Below are positions 9,690 to 18,287 of a stretch of 64,000 nucleotides of DNA, in pieces. The notes beneath the pieces were generated by a model. That model saw only the letters and a list, made by a program, of their open reading frames with translations, was not told where the DNA came from and ran no database searches. A program made the position numbers and the translations under genes. The stretch lies in the NCBI GenBank assembly GCA_025454405.1, contig JALOON010000008.1, positions 1 to 64,000 of the forward strand, given 5' to 3'. The number at the start of each line of letters is the position of its first letter. Position 1 is the stretch's first letter. Source of the stretch: Oscillatoriaceae cyanobacterium Prado104 (GTDB taxonomy: Bacteria > Cyanobacteriota > Cyanobacteriia > Cyanobacteriales > Microcoleaceae).

Positions 9690-11153
9690 ATGATCGACCT
9701 TGCAGACAGATATCAAAAATATGTGTCTTTCAAAAATTATCAAGAACCAGATTTTATTCCTTACAAGTATTTTTGGGGTGCGATCGTCACTGCCTATGCA
9801 GTTGCCAATGCACCAGTAGATAGAATTTACGGGTTAATTTTTACAGTCCTGCAAAACCTGCCAATTAAAGGTTTGGAACGTTTCCTAACTAAATACAACA
9901 ACGAAATTACTCAAGCTCAAATTAGCAGCCATTTCATTGTTTCAATTAAAGGCTTCTTGTTTTTTGTAGCATTTTTAATGCTCGCTTATCCGATTGTGTT
10001 ATCTGTCGGGCGATCGCGCAAGTTTTGGGAAGAATTGGGAATCAAAAGAATTGCGGTAGTTTCCCTGTATTTTTTTGTAGCTTTATCGCTGCTGGTATTT
10101 CCTTATTCCTACCCTCACGTACTGCTTTCCCACCCTTCAGGATTGGCAAGTCTCGGAGTATCTTACGGTCAAATGAGTCTGTCACCTTTTGCAGAATCTT
10201 ATGAAATAGTAGCGCGGCGGTTGCTGAAACCTGCAATTGCTTATTTTATCCAAATGCAGGGCTATATTTTGTATTATCTATTCTCTTTAATCTGCATTTA
10301 TACTTTAATATTTATGACAGTTTGTTTCTTGGAATCAAAGATTGAGAGCAAGCACAAATTTGGCGAAATAAAACCAGCAATTTATACTCGAAAATTTTGG
10401 GTTTACCTGTCGGCAATGACCAGCAGTTACGCGATCGTCTGCTTTCAGTGGCCGGGGTATCCTGAAAACATAACTTTTATCTTAATATTGCTCGCTGCCT
10501 GCCTGCCAATGAGTAGTTTGGCAAGGCTGGGAACAGTTGCTTTGTGCATGGTAAATCACGACGGCAGCGCTTTTGCCCTAATTCCAATTATCTGGTTTTG
10601 TTTTCCCAAAAAAGAGCGGATTCCGGCATTAGTTGCCGTGGTTTTATTCTACGGAATTTGGTTTGCCAGTCACGGATTGAACTTGCAGCAGGGTTTAGAA
10701 TCGCACGTAGTTGTTGGCGGCAAAAAATCAACTTTGTCGTTGTTAGCCCAACATCCGATCGCAGCCGCAGCAGGAACCTTTTTTGCTTGCAAACTTTTGT
10801 GGTTCCTCGTACTCTTCGCATCGTGGCGGCTGTGGCTGGAAAAAGAGCAAAAAACTGCGATCGCCATAGTTGGCATTACTGTATTTCCGCTGTTAATGCT
10901 CGTGCTAGGTTGGGATACAACCAGATTGACAGGTTTTGGCTTTTTAGGAATGCTAATTGCCCTAGTTGCAGTCGCGAATCAGTACGGCAATTTCCACAAA
11001 AATCAGCGCCAACTATTGCTAGCAGCAGCCTGCGCTAACATTCTTTTACCGACGTACAATGTAGCTCTAGATATTCCCGAATCTGCTTTCAAATATCCCT
11101 ATCCTGGTATTTACAAAGCGATCGGGGCAATGCTGCAATTAATTGTACAGTAA
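9690..11153 (+). CDS. Hypothetical polytopic membrane protein, possibly GT-C-like
   Basis: A 487-residue integral membrane protein with about ten or more hydrophobic helices (first near residues 86-110, last near 440-480). I do not recognise a defined family. Its neighbour 54 bp downstream is a methyltransferase-GT2 fusion of the polyprenyl-phosphate sugar transferase kind, and membrane proteins of this layout often use the resulting lipid-linked sugar as donor, so a GT-C-type glycosyltransferase or O-antigen-type enzyme is possible. No clear DxD or DE catalytic motif in the first loop could be pinned down. The ATG at 9690 gives a soluble N-terminus (MIDLADRYQKY) before the first helix. Confidence 0.7.
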   Translation: MIDLADRYQKYVSFKNYQEPDFIPYKYFWGAIVTAYAVANAPVDRIYGLIFTVLQNLPIKGLERFLTKYNNEITQAQISSHFIVSIKGFLFFVAFLMLAYPIVLSVGRSRKFWEELGIKRIAVVSLYFFVALSLLVFPYSYPHVLLSHPSGLASLGVSYGQMSLSPFAESYEIVARRLLKPAIAYFIQMQGYILYYLFSLICIYTLIFMTVCFLESKIESKHKFGEIKPAIYTRKFWVYLSAMTSSYAIVCFQWPGYPENITFILILLAACLPMSSLARLGTVALCMVNHDGSAFALIPIIWFCFPKKERIPALVAVVLFYGIWFASHGLNLQQGLESHVVVGGKKSTLSLLAQHPIAAAAGTFFACKLLWFLVLFASWRLWLEKEQKTAIAIVGITVFPLLMLVLGWDTTRLTGFGFLGMLIALVAVANQYGNFHKNQRQLLLAAACANILLPTYNVALDIPESAFKYPYPGIYKAIGAMLQLIVQ

Positions 11154-11207
11154 AAGCAACCAAGTTCGCAAAACAATTTTTTCAAACAAACTCAGGAATT
11201 GACAATT

Positions 11208-12713
11208 ATGACCCAACAAGTATTAGTCGAAAAAATGCAGTACAATCCTTTAGTTGCCACCCTAGGGATTCGCGAACAATACCGCGATTGCTACTGGGAA
11301 ACTAAAGATCCAATTTGCAGCGATCGCCTGTTGTGGAGGGCGCAAACCTTCCGGCATATTGTCCATTTATTGCCCGGACAAACTATCTTAGAACTCGGCT
11401 GCGGTAAAGGTTATTTTACCAAACAACTCGCGCGTGTTTCTCGCGGAGAAAACCCGATAACTGCCGTTACTTTTAATGCAGAAAACGAGCGATCGACCGA
11501 TTTGCCCGATTCAGTAGAATTCCTGACGGCTGCCGATTTTCCTGGGGAACTTGCGGGGCAGCAATTTGACTTTATTGTGGCAATGGATCTGTTAGATAAA
11601 GGCAATTGCGGGTGGGTTTTGCAAAATGTTTACGAGTTGCTGAAGCCGGGCGGACAAGTCATTTTTTATGAAACCAATCCGTGGAATGTAGTTCACAAAA
11701 TCCGCCGCCGAGTGTCGAAATATTTGGGAGAACAAGATCCGAGAAAATTGCTGGCCCGCCCGGAACTTTACGAATTGATTTCAGAAGTAGGTTTTGTTAA
11801 AGTTTTTGCCATATTTAACGATTTTGTTTACGCGCCGCTGACGCGAGAAATGATTTGGATTTTGCGCAATCTTTCGATAATTTTTGAGAATACTCCAATT
11901 TTACAAACTTTAGCCGGTTCGATTCTCGTGCACGCGCAAAAACCGCCGCGCAAAATCGATCGCCCGCCTGTATCTTTGTGCGATCGCGAAGAGTTGCGGG
12001 ATGCCGTTTCGGTAGTGGTTCCCTGTCACAATGAAGAGATGAATATCGAACCGCTAGTTTCGCGACTCCTGGGATTTTACAGCGATTACATTCACGAAAT
12101 AGTTCTGGTTGATGACAACAGCAAGGACGGAACTAGCGAAGTAATGAAAAAATTAGCCAGCGAAGATGCGCGGATTAAACCAGTATTTCGCACGCCGCCA
12201 AACGGAGTAGGCAGGGCAATAGCTGACGGTTACAAAGCAGCAACAGGGCGCTACATTTTGTCAATGGACTGCGATTTTCAGCACTTATTGCCGCAACTTC
12301 GAGATTTATTTGATGTAGCCGAAGGACATGATGTAGTTGTCGGCAGTCGCTTTTCTCGGCACAGCGTATTGTTGAATTATCCCTTACCTAAAATAGTAGT
12401 AAATCGGGGATTTCACCTGTTAGCGCAAATTGTGTTGTTACGGCGGTTTAGGGATTTGACAAATAACCTGAAACTGATGCGCCGCGAGGTTGTCGAACAA
12501 TTGGAACTGACGCAACCCGGTTTTGGAATCAATGCGGAAACGGGACTTCAGCCGCTGTTAATGGGTTTTAGAGTGAAGGAAGTGCCGATATCTTGGATCG
12601 ATCGAACTCCTGATATGGGAGTATCATCTTTTAAGTTAGTTCGCGTTGGGGGAGGTTACGTGCAGGTGTTGTGGAAATTGTGGCTGAAAACTTTTTTGGG
12701 AATTGGAAAATAG
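11208..12713 (+). CDS. Fused SAM methyltransferase and family 2 glycosyltransferase
   Basis: A 501-residue two-domain protein. Residues about 40-230 form a class I methyltransferase with motif I ILELGCGKGYF and post-motif DFIVAMDLLDKGN; residues about 265-495 form a GT2 of the dolichyl/polyprenyl-phosphate mannose synthase type, with VVVPCHNEE, LVDDNSKDGT, GVGRAIADGYKAATG and the metal-binding SMDCDFQH. It would transfer a sugar from a nucleotide donor to a lipid phosphate and methylate a sugar or lipid intermediate. ATG 11208 is preferred over the in-frame TTG nine bases upstream. The gene follows the membrane protein on the same strand with 54 bp between them, suggesting one pathway. Which substrate is methylated cannot be read from sequence. 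Confidence 0.88.
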   Translation: MTQQVLVEKMQYNPLVATLGIREQYRDCYWETKDPICSDRLLWRAQTFRHIVHLLPGQTILELGCGKGYFTKQLARVSRGENPITAVTFNAENERSTDLPDSVEFLTAADFPGELAGQQFDFIVAMDLLDKGNCGWVLQNVYELLKPGGQVIFYETNPWNVVHKIRRRVSKYLGEQDPRKLLARPELYELISEVGFVKVFAIFNDFVYAPLTREMIWILRNLSIIFENTPILQTLAGSILVHAQKPPRKIDRPPVSLCDREELRDAVSVVVPCHNEEMNIEPLVSRLLGFYSDYIHEIVLVDDNSKDGTSEVMKKLASEDARIKPVFRTPPNGVGRAIADGYKAATGRYILSMDCDFQHLLPQLRDLFDVAEGHDVVVGSRFSRHSVLLNYPLPKIVVNRGFHLLAQIVLLRRFRDLTNNLKLMRREVVEQLELTQPGFGINAETGLQPLLMGFRVKEVPISWIDRTPDMGVSSFKLVRVGGGYVQVLWKLWLKTFLGIGK

Positions 12714-13166
12714 GGATTAGTTCGCCAAGAATTAGCCCGCCAACCGAAGAGTCCGCCAGGGATTTAAATCCCTGGCTAATAGCGAAAGTCCACGCTTTGT
12801 GGACTGAAGAATTATTGATGATTTGTTGGTGTTGCAGTGGGTTTTTAACTGAGATATTGCAGCAATGCCAACAATCGAGGCAGAAACCTGATTTCTGACC
12901 AAAAATATACAGTTTTATGCAGAATCTTTGCCAGAAACCCGGTTTCTTTGGGCTCCTACTCGAATGCTGATATCTTGCAGCAATGTCATTTGGTGTTTAT
13001 CGTGGGGCTGGGGCGGGTTTATCTGGCCTGTTTGCTGCGTTTAAAACTGTTGGCGAACCCGCCCCTACAGAAATTATGCCTAATTGACAGTACATGATAT
13101 AAACTATTAATCTCATGCACGAATTGCTAGGTTAGCTTAACTGCGATCGAGAAACCGGACATAATA
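12714..13166. other. Intergenic region with palindromes
   Basis: No gene is supported; a 75-codon plus-strand frame entering from the GT2 gene is a shadow. A perfect 22-bp palindrome lies at 12755-12776 (half GCCAGGGATTT), directly followed by a hairpin AGTCCAC-gcttt-GTGGACT at 12787-12805, together a good candidate terminator for the GT2 operon. At 12882-12950 there is a degraded AGAAACC/GGTTTCT repeat related to that at 4013-4174. Confidence 0.6.
12755..12805 (+). terminator. Palindrome plus hairpin after the GT2 fusion gene
   Basis: Two adjacent inverted repeats, 40 bp after the stop codon at 12713: 12755-12776 (perfect 22-bp palindrome) and 12787-12805 (7-bp arms, 5-nt loop). The second is followed by AT-rich sequence but not a clear T run. 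The GGGATTTAAATCCC core resembles dispersed repeats of related genomes, so a repeat with secondary terminator function is also possible. Confidence 0.4.
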
Positions 13167-16100
13167 TTATTTAGTTTCCATCCAATTTTGTCCCGCATGA
13201 ATATCAACTACCAAAGGTACGTCAAGCGGCAAAGCATTTTCCATCGCAGCTTTGATTTTCGGCTGCAATTCTTCCCATTCTGATGGCGGAACTTCAAAGA
13301 TTAATTCATCGTGAACTTGCAGCAACAATCGCGCCTGATAGTTTTGCAAAATATCATGTACTTTGAGCATGGCAAGTTTAATTATATCCGCACTCGAACC
13401 TTGAATCGGCGCGTTAGCCGCCGCCCGCAAAGCTTGGGCGTCATCTCTGGTGAGGGATTTAAGTTGGTCCGATCGAATTTCTTCCGGGTTTCTACCTTTT
13501 AATTCTTTCAGCCCCTGGCTCTCGAAATTTAAATAGCGGCGGCGGCCGAGAATTGTGCTAACATAGCCGAGGGCGATCGCATCTTTTTTCACTTTGTCCA
13601 AGTATTCAAAAACCTTGCTGTAACGCTGGTTGAAACGTTCGATAAACTCCCTGCCATCTTTGGAAGATTTGCCCATCGATCGACCGAATTTAATTGCCCC
13701 CATACCGTAAATTACCCCGAAATTAATCGTTTTGCCAAACCTTCTTTCATCGGGCGTGACATCTTCCTTTTCAAACAGCAATTGCGCCGTTACAGTATGT
13801 ACGTCCCGATTGTTTTGATAAGCTTCAATTAACACGGGTTCTTGACTCAAATGAGCCAAAATCCGCAATTCAATTTGAGAATAGTCTGCCGACACTAACA
13901 GCCAACCAGACTCGGGTAAAAAAGCCTTGCGAATTTGTCGCGAAAACTCCGTACCGATCGGAATATTCTGCAAATTAGGATTGGAAGAAGACAGCCGTCC
14001 CGTATCTGTAACTGTTTGATTGAAATCTGTATGCAATCGCTGAGTATCGGAACGCACCCGCTTCGGAATAGCATCTACATAGGTAGAGTAAAGCTTTTGC
14101 AACGTGCGATATTCTAAGATAGCTTCAACAACCGGATGATCGTCTTGCAAATTTTCTAGGAAAGCAGCATCGGTGGAGTAAAAACCTGTTGCTGTTTTGC
14201 GAGACTTTTTGGGGTTTAGCTTGAGTATATCAAATAGCAGTTCGCTCAACTGGGAAGGTGAATTTAATTTCAACATTTCACCAGGTGCTGTATTGCGAAC
14301 TTGCTGCTTAATCTCAGGCAAATTATTGTTCTTTTTAGGTGGCAATATTTTTTTGATGTGAGACTTTAAAATTGCACTTGGTACGCCATTACAATCTTTT
14401 TGAGTAAACTTTTCTGAAGTTGATTCAATCTGTTCTAATTTTTCAGATACATAAGCTTTGAAATCATCAAGAGGTATGGCATGATAAATTTTTTGTTCGA
14501 TTGCTGCTAATTGTGGTTCTAGTTGGTCTGAGAGTTCTTTAAGATATTTGGTGTCAATCCGAATACCCTGATATTCCATTTCTGCTAAAACAGGTTCGAG
14601 GGGCTGTTCGACATTTAACAGCAACTGATGTAATGACTTATCTGTTGGCGCATTTGCATCAGCATCATCCAATTCTATTATAAGTTTTTTTACCAACTGA
14701 AATGTCCTGCAGACATCCATACCACAGTAGTCAGATACTTCTAGAATGCTGATATCAGCAATGGTTTTCCCTTTAGGCACTAATTGGTTATAACTTTTGG
14801 CTTGATTCCGCTTTTTCAAGTATTGGTAGTGCTGCATAAGAAGTGATGCCACTTGATATAATCCGCTCTGTACAAGGAGATGAAAGGCAAAAATCACTAC
14901 TTGTAGAAGACTATCCAAGTATTTGCTTGATAAATCATCAAGGTTATGCTTTTCTTCTGGATTTAGTACGTAACTGGCTAGCATCGTGTCAAATACCACG
15001 CCAGCTAATTTAATTCCCTGACAGCGGAGGATCAGTCGATCGAACTTAGCATTTTGCAGCGCCTTGGGGTAATTTTCGCTTTCCCAAATCGGACGCAACG
15101 CATCTAAAACAGTAGCTTTATCCAAATTTTTCCCTGTTTTATGTCCGATGGGAATGTAAGCAATATCTTGTTTTCCCGTTCCCCAACAGCAGCCAATTCC
15201 TACCAATTCAGCATCTCGCGGTTCTAATGCTGTAGTTTCGGTATCCCATGCTACGGGCGAGGCTTTGTCAGTGAAAGTTTGCAGCCGTTCAACTAATTTG
15301 TTTAACTGTTCTACTGTTTGAATAGTTTTAGGTTCGATCGGCGGTCTTTTTAACTGTTCTACTGTTTGAATAATTTCAGGTTCGATCGGCGATTTATTTT
15401 TATTCTGATAAGCTAGAGTATCCTGATAACTCCAAAACCACAACGCATCTTCTTCAGCAGCGTCAGAAGTTGCACGCGATGTAGTTACTGAATCATCTAT
15501 CTTACTTGGCTGTTCGGAAATTGCAACTTCCTCTGGCGATTCTCCTGCTTCTCCTTCACTTCTTCCTTCTTCCTTCTTCCTTCTTCCTTCTTCCTTCTCT
15601 TCCCCGCCGAAGCGCTGCTGAATTTGCTGAACTTTCTTTAAAAACGATTTAAACTCCAACTTTTCCAACATCGGAATCAATGCAGCTTCATCAAACCCCC
15701 GCAAACGACAATTTTCTAACTCTACATCCAAAGGAACATCTCGCACAATAGTCGCCATCCGCTGAGAATGATAAGCCGCTTCCTTCCCTTCTTCCAACTT
15801 CTTCTTAGTCGCACCTTTGATCTCATCTAAAGCAGCATAAATTCCATCTAGAGTATGGTAAGCTTCCAACAGTTGCAGTGCAGTTTTGTCGCCGATGCCT
15901 TTCACTCCGGGAATGTTATCGGATTTGTCGCCGCACAAAGCCTTGTAATCGATTACTTGTTCCGGCACAATACCGAGTTTGGCTTTCACTTCATCCGGGC
16001 CGTATTCTTGAGATTTCCCTTTGCCCGATCGCCGCAATTCATCCGTACTCAAATACAAAACGCTGACATTTTTTGACGTATCTACTAATTGAAACAAATC

Positions 16101-16532
16101 GCGATCGCCCGTCAAAATCTTCACGCGATAGCCCGCAGCGCTAGCTTTCTCTGCCAAAGTTCCCAAAACATCATCCGCTTCAAATCCCGCCGCAGTAATT
16201 GCAGGTAAATTAAAATAAGTGAGGAGTTCTTGCAGGTTTTTGATATCGGGGATAAAATCTTCAGGTGTCTCGGCACGACCGGCCTTGTAAGTTTCATCAG
16301 CTTCGTGGCGGAAAGTCGGCGTAGCGAGGTCAAAAGCGATCGCCATGTACTGGGGCTCGTGGGCTGCCATTACCTCCAGCAGCGACTTGAGAAAGCCAAA
16401 ACAAACGCTGGTAGGAATGCCTGTTGTAGTGCGCAACCCCCCATCGCGGCTTTTGGCAAAGGCGAAGTAGGAACGAAAGGCCAGAGAGTGACCGTCAACT
16501 AAAATGAAGGTGGGAGTTGGATTTTCTGACAC
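13167..16532 (-). CDS. polA: DNA polymerase I
   Basis: A 1121-residue family A polymerase with all three activities. Residues 1-300 are the 5'-3' exonuclease (ILVDGHSLAFRS, GDKSDNIPGVKG); the proofreading domain keeps WDTETTAL, the NAKFD aspartate and YCGMD; the polymerase core keeps DYSQIELRILAHLS, RRFGKTINFGVIYGM and QVHDELIFEVP. It is about 150 residues longer than I expect for cyanobacterial PolA. Extras are a low-complexity Glu/Lys/Arg run at about 311-328 encoded by TTCTTCC repeats, a tandem duplication (PIE-P/K-x-IQTVEQL, about 379-411), about 35 residues within the exonuclease domain (about 536-571) and about 60 residues before the thumb (about 679-744). The frame stays open, so the protein is probably functional. 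Confidence 0.96.
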   Translation of the reverse strand: MSENPTPTFILVDGHSLAFRSYFAFAKSRDGGLRTTTGIPTSVCFGFLKSLLEVMAAHEPQYMAIAFDLATPTFRHEADETYKAGRAETPEDFIPDIKNLQELLTYFNLPAITAAGFEADDVLGTLAEKASAAGYRVKILTGDRDLFQLVDTSKNVSVLYLSTDELRRSGKGKSQEYGPDEVKAKLGIVPEQVIDYKALCGDKSDNIPGVKGIGDKTALQLLEAYHTLDGIYAALDEIKGATKKKLEEGKEAAYHSQRMATIVRDVPLDVELENCRLRGFDEAALIPMLEKLEFKSFLKKVQQIQQRFGGEEKEEGRRKKEEGRSEGEAGESPEEVAISEQPSKIDDSVTTSRATSDAAEEDALWFWSYQDTLAYQNKNKSPIEPEIIQTVEQLKRPPIEPKTIQTVEQLNKLVERLQTFTDKASPVAWDTETTALEPRDAELVGIGCCWGTGKQDIAYIPIGHKTGKNLDKATVLDALRPIWESENYPKALQNAKFDRLILRCQGIKLAGVVFDTMLASYVLNPEEKHNLDDLSSKYLDSLLQVVIFAFHLLVQSGLYQVASLLMQHYQYLKKRNQAKSYNQLVPKGKTIADISILEVSDYCGMDVCRTFQLVKKLIIELDDADANAPTDKSLHQLLLNVEQPLEPVLAEMEYQGIRIDTKYLKELSDQLEPQLAAIEQKIYHAIPLDDFKAYVSEKLEQIESTSEKFTQKDCNGVPSAILKSHIKKILPPKKNNNLPEIKQQVRNTAPGEMLKLNSPSQLSELLFDILKLNPKKSRKTATGFYSTDAAFLENLQDDHPVVEAILEYRTLQKLYSTYVDAIPKRVRSDTQRLHTDFNQTVTDTGRLSSSNPNLQNIPIGTEFSRQIRKAFLPESGWLLVSADYSQIELRILAHLSQEPVLIEAYQNNRDVHTVTAQLLFEKEDVTPDERRFGKTINFGVIYGMGAIKFGRSMGKSSKDGREFIERFNQRYSKVFEYLDKVKKDAIALGYVSTILGRRRYLNFESQGLKELKGRNPEEIRSDQLKSLTRDDAQALRAAANAPIQGSSADIIKLAMLKVHDILQNYQARLLLQVHDELIFEVPPSEWEELQPKIKAAMENALPLDVPLVVDIHAGQNWMETK

Positions 16533-16773
16533 TTGCTTTTCCCAAAGACACAGATCGAAAGTATTCTTCCATTATATCGCTTTCAAGTTCGATCGACTCT
16601 ATCTCAAGATAGTTAACAGTTGACAGTTGACAGTTGGCAGTTTTTATTAGTCATTAGTCATCAGTCATTAGTTATTAGTTATTAGGAAGAAGCAAAAATT
16701 CTCCCACTCTCCCACTCTCCCACTCTCCCCCTCTCCCCCTCTCCCCTTTCCTCTTCCTCATTCTATCAAACCG
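16533..16773. repeat. Simple repeats between polA and the J-domain gene
   Basis: This 241-bp divergent intergenic region holds ACAGTTGACAGTTG copies at 16616-16640, ATTAGTCATTAGTC-like words at 16648-16685 and a long pyrimidine tract of CTCCCACTCTCCC units at 16697-16750. The same words recur at 34.9, 35.4 and 37.6 kb. Promoters for both flanking genes must be within it but are masked by the repeats. Confidence 0.7.
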
Positions 16774-18135
16774 ATGGGTGACATTGACCGATATTACGAA
16801 ATACTCGAAATTGAGTCTGGATCTTCTTTAGAAGAAGTCAAACAGGCTTACAGAGATCTGGCATTTGTGTGGCATCCCGATCGCTATGCCCATAACGATC
16901 GCCTGCAACAAAAAGCCGCTCAGAAATTGACCGAAATTAATGACGCTTACCAGCATTTACTGTTTTTTTTGAGTCAAGCAGAATTCGTGCCGATCGAGTC
17001 TGAAATTCAAGCACCTTCACCAGCACCCGCCCGCGAAATTCTCAACAAAAAAGCCTTGAAGCAGCCAGCAATCAGGACGAATTTCAAAAAAGGTCAAAAC
17101 CGCCCAAAAGCTACATCAAAAAGCCAGAAAGGATTTAAAAGTCGCAACAATTCCCAAGCAGCGCCGCCCAGAAAAAAAACACTTCAAACCAAAAACGTTC
17201 GATCGACCGCTTCACCTTTCAAACAATCCGGTAGGGGCCCTGCTCCCGTGCCCGCCCAGACAAATCAAAATTATGCAAACCCGATGTCGAAAAGCAAGAA
17301 ACGATTTCAAATACTAAACCTCATCGGATTGCGAAAGAAACGCCGCAATTTTTATACTCCCAAATATTCATATTCGATCGTGCCTTGGAGTCCGCTAGCA
17401 TTGGCTTTAGCGAGTTACGCTTTGACGAGTTGGATTTTGACGCAATCTAACGCCCCGCAGTGGATGTGGGTGTTAATCTGTTGTGCGGATTGGCTGTGGG
17501 CCGCGATTTTGGTCATGGAGGACACCGCGACGCCGAGAGTTTGGCTGACGGGTTTAATGTTGGCGGGGGGGGTGGGGGGCGCGATCGCGGGTTTTCAGGC
17601 GGGAGGTGACGAGACGGGGGTAGCTTGGGCGCTGGCTGGGGGTTGTTTGGGGGCGATCGCGAGTTCGGAGGTCGAGAGTCGGGCTGTGGTGTCCGTGTTG
17701 GCGGGGGCCTGCGTCGTTGCCGTAGTGGGATTGGTGGCGGGAACGGGTTCTGGGGACTGGGCGCAGGCTGTCATTGAGGCTGCGTGCGGTGCGATTGCGG
17801 GATTGACATTGGGGTTGGGGGTGGAATTAGCGCTGAAATCTCAGGTATCGGTGGGATTTGGCGGTTTAGTGGGGCTGGGGATTGGGGCGATCGCGGGTAC
17901 AGTTTCCGGGGCCGGTTTGGAGGCGATCGGCATGGCTTTCGTACTCGCCGGATCTAAGGGCGTTTACGGGGCTTGGGCGGGTATCGGGATTATTGCAGGA
18001 GTTACAGCCCGAATTGTAGCGGGAGAAAGGGCGATCGGTTGTAGCAGCGGACTTTACACCTTTGTACTTTTAGCTGTTGCTTCAGGTTTGGGATTGTGGC
18101 TGGGAAATTGGCTGTCAACAGCCCTACAATTTTAG
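16774..18135 (+). CDS. J-domain protein with C-terminal membrane domain
   Basis: A 453-residue protein. Residues about 4-68 are a complete J domain (DRYYEILEI...WHPDRY with the HPD tripeptide), so it should stimulate an Hsp70. Residues 70-195 are a basic, Gln/Asn/Pro-rich linker. Residues 200-453 are very hydrophobic and rich in Gly and Ala, with about eight membrane helices containing small-residue repeats (for example GGVGGAIAGF). The DNA of this part is much richer in G than its neighbours. A membrane-tethered DnaK recruiter is the natural reading; the Gly/Ala-rich part resembles glycine-zipper proteins. It ends against a hairpin shared with the convergent regulator gene. Confidence 0.85.
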   Translation: MGDIDRYYEILEIESGSSLEEVKQAYRDLAFVWHPDRYAHNDRLQQKAAQKLTEINDAYQHLLFFLSQAEFVPIESEIQAPSPAPAREILNKKALKQPAIRTNFKKGQNRPKATSKSQKGFKSRNNSQAAPPRKKTLQTKNVRSTASPFKQSGRGPAPVPAQTNQNYANPMSKSKKRFQILNLIGLRKKRRNFYTPKYSYSIVPWSPLALALASYALTSWILTQSNAPQWMWVLICCADWLWAAILVMEDTATPRVWLTGLMLAGGVGGAIAGFQAGGDETGVAWALAGGCLGAIASSEVESRAVVSVLAGACVVAVVGLVAGTGSGDWAQAVIEAACGAIAGLTLGLGVELALKSQVSVGFGGLVGLGIGAIAGTVSGAGLEAIGMAFVLAGSKGVYGAWAGIGIIAGVTARIVAGERAIGCSSGLYTFVLLAVASGLGLWLGNWLSTALQF

Positions 18136-18139
18136 ATTG

Positions 18140-18286
18140 GTAGGTTGGGTTGAGCGAAGCGAAACCCAACACTTCGTTGGACCCAATTAATTTTAGATAA
18201 GTAGGTTGGGTTGAGCGAAGCGAAACCCAACACAATGGTTAGGCGGAGCAAAGTGTTGGGTTTCACTACGTTCAACCCAACCTACA
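18140..18286. terminator. Inverted and direct repeats forming a bidirectional terminator
   Basis: Two direct copies of a unit starting GTAGGTTGGGTTGAGCGAAG (18140-18171 and 18201-18232) are followed by an inverted copy ending at 18286 (TTCAACCCAACCTAC). Each direct copy contains its own short inverted arms, and the second and third can pair over about 30 bp. They lie exactly between two convergent genes. The unit is a dispersed palindromic repeat; a terminator role is inferred from position. Confidence 0.7.
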
Positions 18287-18287
18287 G

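Noticed and set aside
12671-12898. 75-codon frame at the end of the GT2 gene
   Set aside because: It overlaps the GT2 C-terminus and then reads through palindromic repeats; no homology recognised.
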